NCBI GenBank assembly: GCA_016721085.1
Contig: JADKJI010000017.1
Location: 1 to 64,000 of the forward strand
DNA from: Chitinophagaceae bacterium
GTDB lineage: Bacteria; Bacteroidota; Bacteroidia; Chitinophagales; Chitinophagaceae
DNA: 64,000 nucleotides
Direction: 5' to 3'
The notes under the pieces are model-generated. The model was not told the origin of the DNA and searched no databases. It was given only the letters and a program-made list of their open reading frames with translations. Positions within the stretch are counted from its first letter, which is position 1. Every line of letters begins with the position of its first letter. The translations under genes were made by a program, and so were the position numbers. This document shows, piece after piece, positions 28,687 to 38,058 of this stretch.

Positions 28687-29295
28687 ATCCTCCAACTTCG
28701 GTAATGCAATTTTGTACTTCACTGAAATCACCCGGATTAAAATGATGAGACCCACTCCTGCAAAGAAATTGATATCGGCCTGTACGCCATAATGGTTGAG
28801 GATTACAAAAAGGAATGCACCGGCCAAACAAGCAGTGGCGTAGATTTCCTTTTTAAAGATGAGGGGAATTTCATTGATGAGGGTATCGCGTAACACGCCA
28901 CCAAAAACGGCTGAGACCATTCCCAGTATAACCGCCGCTATGGGATTTACTTCATGACTTAATGATTTTTGAACCCCCAGGATGGTATAAATAGCTACTC
29001 CAAGGGTATCTAATAGAAATAAGGTTCGTGGAATCCTTTTGATGTATTGCTTAAAAAAGACAGTGAGTAGTACCCCGGCAATAATGGCGATGATATAGTT
29101 GCCATCAGCTATCCAGCTAAGTGGATGTACCCCCAGGATGATATCCCGTAAAGTGCCCCCACCTATAGCAGTGATAAAGGCGGTGAAAGACACGCCAAAA
29201 ATATCCTGGTATAACTTTTTCCCAAAAGCTGCCAAGGCTCCAGAAATAGCAAAAACCAATGTTCCTAATAAGTCTACATAATAGGGAATCTGCAT
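28684..29295 (-). CDS. TRIC/YicG-family cation channel protein (UPF0126)
   Basis: A 203-residue, roughly seven-TM protein made of two repeats of a three-helix unit: LLGTLVFAISGALAAFGKK ... GGGTLRDIILG, and LDTLGVAIYTILGVQKSL ... GGVLRDTLINEIPLIF. The paired GGGxxRD motifs are the family signature. Members form trimeric monovalent-cation channels in the inner membrane. Intact, monocistronic, and convergent with the GH3 gene across the G/C tract. Confidence 0.9.
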   Translation of the reverse strand: MQIPYYVDLLGTLVFAISGALAAFGKKLYQDIFGVSFTAFITAIGGGTLRDIILGVHPLSWIADGNYIIAIIAGVLLTVFFKQYIKRIPRTLFLLDTLGVAIYTILGVQKSLSHEVNPIAAVILGMVSAVFGGVLRDTLINEIPLIFKKEIYATACLAGAFLFVILNHYGVQADINFFAGVGLIILIRVISVKYKIALPKLED

Positions 29296-29330
29296 AAAGG
29301 CAATTTAGGGGATAAAAAGTAGAATCGAGA

Positions 29331-29388
29331 TGTCATCTCCCGAGAAGTCATCTCGGGAGATGACATCTCGGGAGATGGACTCCCGATG
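29331..29388. repeat. Nested CATCTCCCGAGA palindromes
   Basis: TGTCATCTCCCGAGA (29331-29345) is followed by its exact reverse complement (29351-29365), then a third inverted partial copy (29366-29378). A strong hairpin with alternative pairing is expected. It lies between divergent TRIC and korA and could be a regulatory RNA structure or a protein-binding site. Confidence 0.75.
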
Positions 29389-29516
29389 TGCAAAACACCA
29401 TTATTCCCCGGTGTTTTCACCCTCTTTTTTCCGAAAAACCTCCCCAGATGTTATCTCGAAAAGAACTATGACTAAAATCAGCTCCCAAACATTTCTTATA
29501 TTCACGCCCTCAAACG

Positions 29517-29524
29517 TAAATTTG
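29517..29524 (+). promoter_or_regulatory. Putative korA -7 box
   Basis: TAAATTTG matches TAnnTTTG 21 bp before the ATG. TTTC near 29492 could serve as a weak -33 element. Confidence 0.45.
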
Positions 29525-29545
29525 TCCATAAACTAGTTCAATCCA

Positions 29546-31398
29546 ATGGCCCGTAAACAAGAAGTATTAAGTGATGTGGTGATTAAATTCGCCGGCGATA
29601 GCGGAGATGGTATGCAATTGACCGGCTCCCAGTTCACGAATAACACCGCCTTATTAGGCATCGACCTTGCCACTTTCCCCGATTTCCCTGCCGAAATCAG
29701 GGCCCCACAGGGTACCCTCGCTGGTGTGAGTGGTTACCAATTGCGTTTCTCAAGCGACAAAGTATTCACCCCCGGTGATGAGTGCGATGTACTCGTTGCC
29801 ATGAACGCTGCCGCATTGAAAGCCAACCTGAAAGGCCTCAAAAAAGGCGGTAAAATCATCGCTAACCTCGACGGTTTCGATGGCAAAAACCTACGCCTGG
29901 CTAACTACCCCGAAGGTGTTAACCCCCTCGAAAATGATAGTCTGGGTAGCTATGAGGTTATCAAAATGGACGTGACCAAAATGACCCGTGAAGCCCTTAA
30001 AGAGGTAACCATGGGTATGAAAGAAAAGGATCGCGCCAAGAACATGTTTGTTCTCGGTTTCCTTTACTGGATGTACAATCGCGATATGGCCACCACCATC
30101 CAGTTCCTGACCGATAAATTCGGTAAGAAACCAGAAATTCTCGACAGTAACGTAAAAGCTTTACAAGCCGGATATAATTACGGGGATACTACCGAAACTT
30201 TCACTACCACTTTCACAGTTGAGAAAGCCAAGATGGAACCCGGCGTATACCGCAGTATCATGGGTAATCAGGCCCTTTCTTATGGATTGGTAGCAGCCGC
30301 TCAAAAAAGCAACCTGCCCCTTTTCCTCGGATCTTACCCTATAACCCCTGCTTCCGATATTCTGCATGAATTAAGTAAGCTGAAAGGATTTGGCGTTAAG
30401 ACCTTCCAGGCTGAAGATGAAATTGCCGCCATCACTTCCGCTATCGGAGCCTCTTATGGTGGATCATTGGCTATCACTACAACTTCCGGTCCTGGTGTTG
30501 CCTTGAAAGGTGAAGCCATGGGCTTGGCTGTAATGCTTGAAATTCCGTTGGTTGTTATAAATATCCAACGCGGTGGGCCATCAACCGGTCTTCCTACAAA
30601 AACAGAACAAAGCGACTTGCTGCAAGCCTATTATGGTAGGAATGGCGAATGCCCAATGCCTATCATCGCTTCCGCTACTCCAAGCGATTGCTTCGATGTA
30701 GCTTTTGAAGCTTGCCGCATCTCCTTACAACATATGACTCCGGTGATGTTACTGAGCGATGGTTATATCGCGAACGGTGCAGAACCTTGGAAATTCCCTA
30801 AGAGCGATGACCTTCCTGAAATAAAAGTGACTTTCAAGAAAGAACTGGCTGAAGGCGAAGAGAAATACCTTCCTTACAAAAGGGATGAAAAACTCGCCCG
30901 TCCTTGGGCTATTCCTGGAACACCAGGTTTAGAACATCGTATTGGTGGATTAGAGAAGCAAGACATCACTGGTAACGTTAACTACGAACCAGAGAACCAC
31001 CAGCATATGATTTTCACCCGTCAGGCGAAAGTGGATAAGATCGCTGATTATATCCCAGAACAAAAACTGGATAGTGGTGCTGAAAAAGGCGACCTGCTGA
31101 TTATCGGTTGGGGAAGTACTTATGGAGCTATCAAGAGTGCCTGTGCAGAAGCACAAGCTGAAGGATACTCTGTAAGCCATGCGCATATCCGTTATGTTCG
31201 TCCATTCCCTAAGAACCTTGGCGATATCATCAAGAACTTTAAAAAAGTATTGATCCCTGAAATCAATGGCCAGCTGATAAAAATTATCCGCGACCAGTAT
31301 CTGTAGATGCTAAAGGTTTCAATAAGATCATGGGCGTTCCTATCACCAAAACTGAAATGGTGATGAAGATTAAGGAAATGCTCGGAGGCACTAATTAA
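29546..31398 (+). CDS. korA: 2-oxoacid:acceptor oxidoreductase alpha subunit (KorA-like; frameshift near 31303)
   Basis: About 617 codons with fused gamma and alpha domains. The N-terminal gamma domain is about 15-190 (KFAGDSGDGMQLTG ...). The pyrimidine-binding alpha domain starts near 230 (SNLPLFLGSYPITPASDILHEL, FQAEDEIAAITSAIGASYGG, TTTSGPG) and a C-terminal domain follows (LLIIGWGSTYGAI). One indel near 31303 precedes the last 30 codons. It should oxidatively decarboxylate 2-oxoglutarate (or another 2-oxoacid) to the acyl-CoA using ferredoxin. The TPP-binding beta subunit, usually adjacent, is absent: a terminator follows directly. Confidence 0.88.
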
Positions 31399-31420
31399 TA
31401 TACAACGCTCTTATAAATTG

Positions 31421-31444
31421 AAGTCCGCCTGAAAAGGCGGACTT
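31421..31444 (+). terminator. korA terminator, possibly bidirectional
   Basis: A perfect stem (AAGTCCGCCT / AGGCGGACTT, GAAA loop) sits 23 bp after the korA stop and before a convergent gene. The downstream T run is weak on the plus strand. Confidence 0.75.
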
Positions 31445-31471
31445 CTTCATTTATGATACGGAACAACAACG

Positions 31472-32390
31472 CTATCTCCGGGTTCGGTTGATAATCCATC
31501 CCAGCTTCAGGTCTAATGAAAAATAAGCATCCTTCTTATTTGCATTACCCCGCATTCCATTTATCTCCTCTCTGGCTAATGGATCTAATTCCTTGTGACG
31601 GTTGTAAAGTTTTCGCGCTAACTCTGCTTGAACCGGGTCCAGATATTTATTGAAAAGCAGTGGGTCTATATAACTTGTACTTACATCGTCGAGATAATCT
31701 GTTTGAAGTATCCTATGTAAAGCCTCAAGGCGTAAATGAAATCTGGGAGAGAGGTCAAGCCTGCAACCTAATCCAACAGGGAAAGCGATTTGAGTTAATG
31801 GATAGATCCTTCTTTCCGGATATTCTATGAATCCCTGTCCTTCTGTACGTAATGGCGACAAAGGAATCCATTGGTTACCAAGTTGCGCTTCAGGAATAAA
31901 ATTAAAAAGACTCAATCCGCCCAACAGGTAAGGATATAATAACGCAACTGCAGCTTCTCCTTGCAAAATGGACAAGGGATAGAATTCTCCCAGAAGTTGT
32001 ATCTCTTTTATTCTCGTCCTAACACTCAGGTTCCTTCGGAAACGGTTTATGGATTCCTCATCCGGACTTTTTATCAGATGGTCGTTTGCATAAATACTCC
32101 CCCAACCTGCTTCCAGCCGAAAGCCCAAAGTGTATTGATAGAGAAGATTGGTATACAAGGCCGCATGTAATCGAGAACTTGCAATAGTGCCATCGTTTAT
32201 TAACGAATGAAGCGATTCCTTCTTAGCTCCGATATCTGTAAAGCCATTCATTACTCCCAGTGATACCCCGTTTCCCATAACCATTCAGGATCGAGATAAT
32301 TATCGTTGTAGAAATAATTCCTTGACTTACTCTTTTTATTCCACCAGATAACAACAATGGAAGCAATAAACTGCCGGTACATTTTTTCAT
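31472..32390 (-). CDS. Outer-membrane beta-barrel protein, DUF6089-like (frameshifted N-terminus)
   Basis: About 306 codons. The body (32284 to 31472) alternates amphipathic beta strands (LHAALYTNLLYQYTLGFRLEAGWG, AALLYPYLLGGLSLFNFIPE, LTQIAFPVGLGCRLDLSPRFHLRLEALHR, YFSLDLKLGWIINR) as in DUF6089 barrels. The N-terminal signal region (starting near 32382-32390) is in other frames, with breaks near 32260-32270 and 32385. Function unknown. Family members are Bacteroidota outer-membrane proteins. Confidence 0.65.
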
Positions 32391-32578
32391 GTAAATGAAT
32401 TGTTGAATGAAAATGGACCGCTTGATTGAGGTTAGGAATCAAATAGCTGTTTCTATTCAGCTCTTTTAATTCTTAAGTGAAGATGCTGATTGTTGCGACT
32501 TTAGGCAAAGTGAAAACCTCCGATTACGGATGTTTTTTTCGGAAATAAAATGAGGAATACATCAGAAAATACAATCAA

Positions 32579-33229
32579 TCATACTCCGTTTGCCAGTTGT
32601 TTCTGGAAATAGCGACAGGCTTCCTGAATGCCACAATCCCTGCATTTTGGATTTCGTGCAATACAAGTATAACGACCATGAAGTATGAGCCAGTGATGAG
32701 CTTTATGGACTAATTCGGCAGGAATGTATTTTATCAATTGCTTTTCTGCAGCTAGTGGGGTAGTAGCCCCTACAGTCAATCCTATTCTTGCCGAAACCCT
32801 GAATACATGGGTATCAACAGCCATATTAGGTTGCTGATCCACAACAGAAGTGATAACATTGGCAGTTTTTCTACCTACGCCGGGCAATAGAATTAATTCA
32901 TCAACAGTGAGTGGAACCTCTCCATTGAATTTCTCCATCAGCATTTGAGACATGCCGATGAGATGTTTTGTTTTATTGTTAGGATAAGATATGCTCCTTA
33001 TGAGTGGAAATAATTCCTCGAATGTGGCCTTTGCTAAAGATGCCGCATCGGGGTATTTTTCAAAGATGGAAGGAGTGGTAAGGTTAACGCGTTTATCGGT
33101 GCATTGGGCCGAGAGAATCACTGCTACTAAAAGCTGGAATGGATTGTCGTATAACAATTCAGTTTCAGCATCAGGTGCATGTTCAAGGAAAAAGTCAATA
33201 ATGAGGCGGTAGCGATCCTTTCGAGTCAT
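32579..33229 (-). CDS. nth: Endonuclease III
   Basis: A complete 216-residue base-excision repair glycosylase/AP lyase for oxidised pyrimidines. The helix-hairpin-helix is LPGVGRKTANV with the catalytic Lys, followed by the catalytic Asp in VDTHVFR. The [4Fe-4S] cluster ligands follow the canonical spacing C-x6-C-x2-C-x5-C (CIARNPKCRDCGIQEAC). Intact in a region where most neighbours are frameshifted. Confidence 0.96.
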   Translation of the reverse strand: MTRKDRYRLIIDFFLEHAPDAETELLYDNPFQLLVAVILSAQCTDKRVNLTTPSIFEKYPDAASLAKATFEELFPLIRSISYPNNKTKHLIGMSQMLMEKFNGEVPLTVDELILLPGVGRKTANVITSVVDQQPNMAVDTHVFRVSARIGLTVGATTPLAAEKQLIKYIPAELVHKAHHWLILHGRYTCIARNPKCRDCGIQEACRYFQKQLANGV

Positions 33230-33281
33230 ATGTGTGTAGACAAATGACTGCGAATATAAGAGAAGAAAACCAAGGGGTCTT

Positions 33282-33538
33282 TTAATCTCTAACAGGATAT
33301 CGTGGAATCAGGGTGTGGCAATAGTGGTTTCTGGCATACCGTAATATATTCAGTACGGTTTCAGTGTGGGGAGATTCACAATCTTATCGAGGCTTTCTGC
33401 GGAAGCTGTAATTACTTCCATTTTTTCACGAAGTGTCCAATCGTTCTGCAGGGCTGTTTCAATAGCCGCTGTTTTCTCTGCAGAGGTCTCTTTGTACAAA
33501 TACTGTAAAAGTTCCTCTGGTGTAAACAGAAGTGTCAT
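33282..33538 (-). CDS. Small uncharacterised protein (frameshift near 33350)
   Basis: About 86 codons from an ATG at 33538 (MTLLFTPEELLQYLYKETSAEK). It is acidic and helical with a DWTLREKMEVI segment, resembling the short N-terminal helices of anti-sigma-type proteins, but no TM helix is present. One indel near 33350 leads to a tail (ILRYARNHYCHTLIPRYPVRD). Function unknown. The neighbour is nth. Confidence 0.55.
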
Positions 33539-33712
33539 AGGCAAACCATTTATGTCCTTAATAATTCCGAATGAGTCAAGTTCGGAGTCCGTCCGAATCT
33601 TAAACGACAACCTTGTTCTTCTTAGTGTGGGGATATTGGCGGAAAGAGGTAATTCTTACAGCTCTGAAGATAGGAAATTGCTGTAAATCAATAAATAGTA
33701 AATCTACGAGCC

Positions 33713-34006
33713 TTATTCTGTGACAATAAAGAGGTCTTCATTGTCCTTTTTCATGCGATATTTCTCCCTGGCATACTTTTCTAGTAAGGCTGGGTTCTTT
33801 TTCAACTGCTCCAGCTCTTCTTTTGTAGCCTTTATTTGACCCATATACTGATCCCGGCTCATTTCGAGCTCTTTTAGCTCCTGGCGGTGGTGGATATTAT
33901 TTATAAGGTCCCTGTCGTCAAAAAAGACAATCCACACCAAAAAACCCACACCGGTAAGGAGGTATTTGTTCTTGAGCCAGGAAGGTATGTGACGGAGGAA
34001 ACTCAT
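33713..34006 (-). CDS. Septum formation initiator family protein (FtsB/DivIC-like)
   Basis: A 97-residue bitopic protein: short cytoplasmic N-terminus, one TM helix (about 15-28, LLTGVGFLVWIVFF), then a periplasmic coiled coil (38-75) and a conserved tail (LEKYAREKYRMKKDNEDLFIV). The KYAREKY segment is a family hallmark. It links FtsQ/FtsL-type proteins in the divisome. It lies downstream of eno, a gene order seen widely in bacteria. Confidence 0.88.
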   Translation of the reverse strand: MSFLRHIPSWLKNKYLLTGVGFLVWIVFFDDRDLINNIHHRQELKELEMSRDQYMGQIKATKEELEQLKKNPALLEKYAREKYRMKKDNEDLFIVTE

Positions 34007-34011
34007 GGGGA

Positions 34012-34195
34012 GTGTTACGTTTTACGTTATAAGTTCTAAGTAGTTGTAAGTCTAAAGTTATAAGTAGGGGAGAGAAAGATTGAAGGAAACTGTTTCTATT
34101 TGTAAATAGATAAATAAAACATATTCTCACCTTCCTTCAACCCTTCCCCCCACTCAAACGCCAGCTTTTAGCTTTAGGCCTTAAGCCTTAGGCAA
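34012..34195. repeat. Repeat-rich eno-ftsB gap
   Basis: GTTACGTTTTACGTTATAAG (34014-34033) is the reverse complement of the 16134 word. TTGAAGGAA (34080-34088) is mirrored by TTCCTTCAA (34132-34140). A TTTAGGCCTTAAGCCTTAGGC stretch follows near 34173-34193. Confidence 0.65.
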
Positions 34196-34200
34196 AAAAC

Positions 34201-35389
34201 TTACTTCCCAAATTTAATTCTTCCTTTCGGATAAATCGCGTTGTCGCCCAGCATTTCTTCAATGCGGAGTAACTGGTTGTATTTCGCCATACGGTCGGTA
34301 CGACTGGCACTACCTGTTTTGATTTGTCCGCAGTTTAATGCAACGGCCAAGTCGGCTATAGTTGTATCTTCTGTTTCACCACTACGATGACTCATGATGG
34401 AAGTATATCCATTGGTTTGAGCTAACTGAACTGCATCGATTGTTTCAGAAACGGTTCCGATCTGATTAACTTTTACAAGGATGCTATTGGCGATACCCTT
34501 AGTGATACCTTCCTGTAAACGTTTTACATTGGTAACAAACAGGTCATCACCTACCAACTGACATTTACTGCCGATTGCTGTTGTAAGTTTTTTCCAGCCA
34601 TTCCAGTCATCTTTCAACTCCATACCATCTTCGATAGAGATGATAGGATATTTTTGCGCTACCCATGAGGCCCAATACTCAACCATTTCATCGCTGCTGA
34701 TTACTTTATCGGGGTTGCTCTTATAGAATTTGTAAGTATTTGTTTTTTCGTCGAACATTTCACTGCTCGCTGCATCCATTGCTATAGATATCTGAGTGCC
34801 TGGTTTGTAAAATCGGCTGCTTCGATGGCCTGTAATACTATTTCTAGTGCTTCTTCATTGCTCTTGATTTCAGGAGCGAATCCACCTTCATCACCCACGT
34901 TAGTGCTATATCCTTTTTTCTTCAATACAGATTTGAGGTGATGGAAAGTCTCAACTCCCCAACGAAGTCCTTCAGCAAATGTATCTGCACCAATAGGATA
35001 ACGAAATAAAGGAAGTCCGGTTTCTTGCAGCAGCTTTGCAGCAGCCATAGATACGGCTAAGGTTGCGTTTGCACCCAGTTTGCTTTTGTTTTCAGTACCA
35101 TCGATCTTGATGAGCAATTGGTCTATCAAAGTCTGCTTTACTACTTCAATACCTATAAGTTGATCTGCAATGATATTGTTTACATTGTCAACGGCTTGTT
35201 GAACACCACGGCCTAAATAACGGCTCTTATCTCCATCACGTAATTCAACTGCTTCATGTTTTCCTGTGAAGCTCGAGGGTACTGCCGCCCTGCCTATAAA
35301 TCCATTGTCTGTTGTAACGTCTACTTCATGGTAGGATTGCCACGGCTATCAAGAATCTGCCTGGCATGAATGTCTGCGATGTAACTCAT
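34201..35389 (-). CDS. eno: Enolase (frameshifted, with missing internal segment)
   Basis: The glycolytic enzyme converting 2-phosphoglycerate to phosphoenolpyruvate. The start at 35389 reads MSYIADIHARQILDSRGNPT. Later landmarks are GDEGGFAPE, SIEDGM, LVGDDLFVTN, the catalytic Lys of ILVKVNQIGT, and SHRSGETED. Indels lie near 35330 and 34785. At about 34999 the reading jumps from LPLFRY to PIGADTFAEG, omitting roughly 35 residues that include the PVPMMNIINGGSH...QEFM block with the equivalents of yeast His159 and Glu168. As an essential gene, this argues for assembly error. Confidence 0.9.
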
Positions 35390-35434
35390 AAACGGTTGTT
35401 TTGTATAGAATGTTTTTGTGTGCTTTTGAGGAAG

Positions 35435-35442
35435 CAAAGGTA
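35435..35442 (-). promoter_or_regulatory. Putative eno -7 box
   Basis: TACCTTTG on the minus strand matches TAnnTTTG, 46 bp before the start codon. No exact TTTG is at the ideal -33 distance. Confidence 0.45.
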
Positions 35443-35568
35443 TCGAAACTTTTTGTTGCACACAGCAATGCTGTAGTTTGATAGCAGAATATAACAGCAA
35501 TGCCTTAACTAAAGTTTGTTAGTAAGGAACTGCCCTTATTCAATTGGAAATCCTGATAGGATTTTTTT

Positions 35569-36496
35569 CTAGTTTTTGCCTGATTGGCTGGTGCAGTTTT
35601 GGGTGAGTTCCCTGAATATGGCTTCCAGACTACTGCCACCTGACTTTGGAGTGATACTATATTAAGGTTATGGTGAAGACTTAATTCCAGTATTTTCCTT
35701 CTGAGTCCGTCGGCATCAGCAGTCACAAATTTCCAGGTGGTTTCATTGATTCTTGCTACCGCATCCATCCCTTCAAATAATGCTGGGGGAAACGGTTTCT
35801 TTCAATTCCAGAATCAATTGGTTGGTAGCCTTATTGTGTAGAAGGTTGTCAAGGGTGCTATCGGCCACCAGGTTTCCTTTATTGATGATGATTACTCTGT
35901 TGCAAAATGGCTTCAACTTCCTGTAATATATGAGAGGAGAAGAGCACCGTCTTGTTCTTTCCTAACTGACGCATCACTTCCCTGATCTCAATAATCTGGT
36001 TCGGGTCTAATCCGGTAGTAGGTTCATCAAGTATCAAAACTTCAGGGTCATGTATCAATGCGGCCGCTAACCCAACCCGCTGTTTATATCCTTTTGAAAG
36101 TTGCCCAATTTTCTTATTTGATTCAGGGGTCAATCCAACTTGTTCAATAGCTTTTTGTACTGCTGCTTTGCGGTCTTTCATTCCGTGAACATCTGCAATA
36201 AAGTCCAGATATTCCCGTACATACATATCATAGTAGAGCGAATTCGATTCTGGCAGATAACGGATCTTTTTCTTTGGCGGTAAGTGGGTCGAGGCTTACC
36301 ACATCAGTATCGCATGCCCGGGCATTACCACCATCTGCTGTAAGATATCCGGTATGATTTTCATAGTGGTTGATTTGCCGGCACCATTGGGTCCGAGAAA
36401 ACCAACAATCTCTCCTTTATTAACCTGAAAGGAGATATCATTCACGGCTTTTTGGGTGCCATAGATCTTGCTTAGGGAAGTAACTGCTATAGACAT
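35569..36496 (-). CDS. gldA: ABC transporter ATP-binding protein, GldA (frameshifted)
   Basis: About 309 codons. Walker A is GPNGAGKST, the signature is LSKGYKQR, Walker B is VLILDEPTTGLDP and the switch His is in SSHILQE. The C-terminal regulatory part (ILELKETVSP ... LEAIFRELT) matches the gliding-associated GldA subunit. GldA works with GldF/GldG, which are not in the window. Indels occur near 36340, 36270, 35900, 35775 and 35640. A stand-alone generic ABC ATPase is the alternative. Confidence 0.8.
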
Positions 36497-36984
36497 GGTG
36501 CAAACCTACGAATTTATATTGCAGGCACTTATTTTCATGTTTCAAATTAGTTTGCTAAAAGGCAAAATCAATAGCTCATATTAAAAACACTTCATACAAG
36601 ATTATCCAGACAAATCTAGAGATAGTCCCTCTTATACTATCGACGTGAATTATTGAGGGATTAGTCCAAAATTATGGGAGTATTAAAATGGGGAGATTTA
36701 TGCTATTTGCATACTTCCCTTTGGATTGACACTTTTTGTAACAGGCAATTTTGAATTTAAATAATAGGCGACTTCTGTTAATAAAATCATAAAGGATAGC
36801 GAAAAAAATAATAAAGTAATAAATATTATAATGTGTTAATTATTAAATATCAATTATTAGAGATTTTATTTTTGATAAATTCAACCACTTTTTGAGTTTA
36901 GTGCAATTGTATTTAGGAAAGGCGGCGGATACTTTTTGTAATTCTATTGTATTTAAAAAGAAACGACTATTTTTGAACGCATTC
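36497..36984. other. AT-rich intergenic region
   Basis: A 488-bp gap between divergent units, very AT-rich with A/T runs at 36790-36890. A TATTTTTG box (36968-36975) preceded by ATTG with 18 bp spacing could be a promoter reading toward the 37 kb genes. No gene or structured RNA was recognised. Confidence 0.45.
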
Positions 36985-37290
36985 ATGAAAATGATAAAGA
37001 CCATACTTGTATTTGTATTGACAGCCAGTTTTTTACTGGAGGATATCCTTGTATTAATGGTTCCTGTTGATCAGATCATTTTCTGTCAGGAAGAAGATGG
37101 GAAAGTTGGAGATGTAGATAATAATGATGAGAAAAAGGAAAACATTAGTAAGGACGAATTAAGGAATTTTTATAGAACTGTTAGTGTATTTACAGAGTTT
37201 ACTGTGTTGACATCTCTGAAATCATCAAGGGAAAAGATTTATGATGAGCATTTTGTTGAAATTTACACTCCCCCTCCCGATTTAGCTTAA
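36985..37290 (+). CDS. Small exported or membrane-anchored hypothetical protein
   Basis: An intact 101-residue ORF. ATG at 36985 opens a hydrophobic segment (MIKTILVFVLTASFLLEDILVLM). An acidic Asp/Glu/Asn-rich stretch follows (EEDGKVGDVDNNDEKKEN), then a tail ending TPPPDLA. Not recognised. It is in the same direction as, and 105 bp before, the carbonic anhydrase gene, so it may belong to the carbon-uptake unit. Confidence 0.5.
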   Translation: MKMIKTILVFVLTASFLLEDILVLMVPVDQIIFCQEEDGKVGDVDNNDEKKENISKDELRNFYRTVSVFTEFTVLTSLKSSREKIYDEHFVEIYTPPPDLA

Positions 37291-37395
37291 GCACTTATTA
37301 TTTTATTGTCATTTATATAAATCAGGCTGTTTCATAGACCTGCTTTATTTATTATCTACATGTTAGTATTCGTCAGTCTATAAAAAAACAAAATC

Positions 37396-38031
37396 ATGTT
37401 TCAAAAAATTGTTTGAAGGGAATCGGAAATGGGTAAATGAGATTACTGAAAAAGACCCTCTTTTTTTTGAAAAATTAGCGAAGGGACAAAAGCCACCAGT
37501 ATTATGGATTGGTTGTTCGGATAGTCGTGTTCCTGCCAATGAGATTACAGGCACATTACCGGGAGAAATATTTGTTCATCGGAACATTGCAAACATGGTC
37601 ATACATACAGATATGAGTATGTTGAGTGTGCTGGATTATGCAGTTAATATTCTTGAAGTAACGGATGTGATAGTATGTGGTCACTATGGTTGCGGTGGTG
37701 TATTAGCGGCAATGGATACAAAGCCATTGGGCATAGTTGAAAACTGGCTTAGGCATATCAAGGATGTATATCGTTTACACCAAAGAGAACTAGATGCCAT
37801 TAAGAATATAGAAGCAAGGGGTAATAGGTTAGTGGAATTAAATGTAATTGAGCAGGTATTTGATCTTACAAAAACGTCAATTATTCAAGCTGCCTGGGCA
37901 AATAATAAAACGCTAGCGGTTCATGGAATAGTTTATGATTTGAAGAATGGAATATTAATGATTTGGATGCAACAGTTACAAATGCAGATGAGTTGCCAAA
38001 ATTCTACAAGGTTGATGTAAAGAAAAAATAA
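37396..38031 (+). CDS. Beta-class carbonic anhydrase (two frameshifts)
   Basis: About 211 codons. Zinc-site motifs are CSDSR (near 37513) and HYGCGG (near 37681), giving the Cys-Asp/Arg dyad and His-x2-Cys ligands of beta-carbonic anhydrases. The gene starts MFQKIV at 37396, then an indel near 37415 leads to EGNRKW. A second indel near 37952 leads to the tail ending FYKVDVKKK at 38031. It interconverts CO2 and bicarbonate in the cytoplasm and is followed 27 bp later by a SulP transporter. Confidence 0.92.
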
Positions 38032-38058
38032 AAAAGGACAGAAAGAAAAAAAAAGGGT

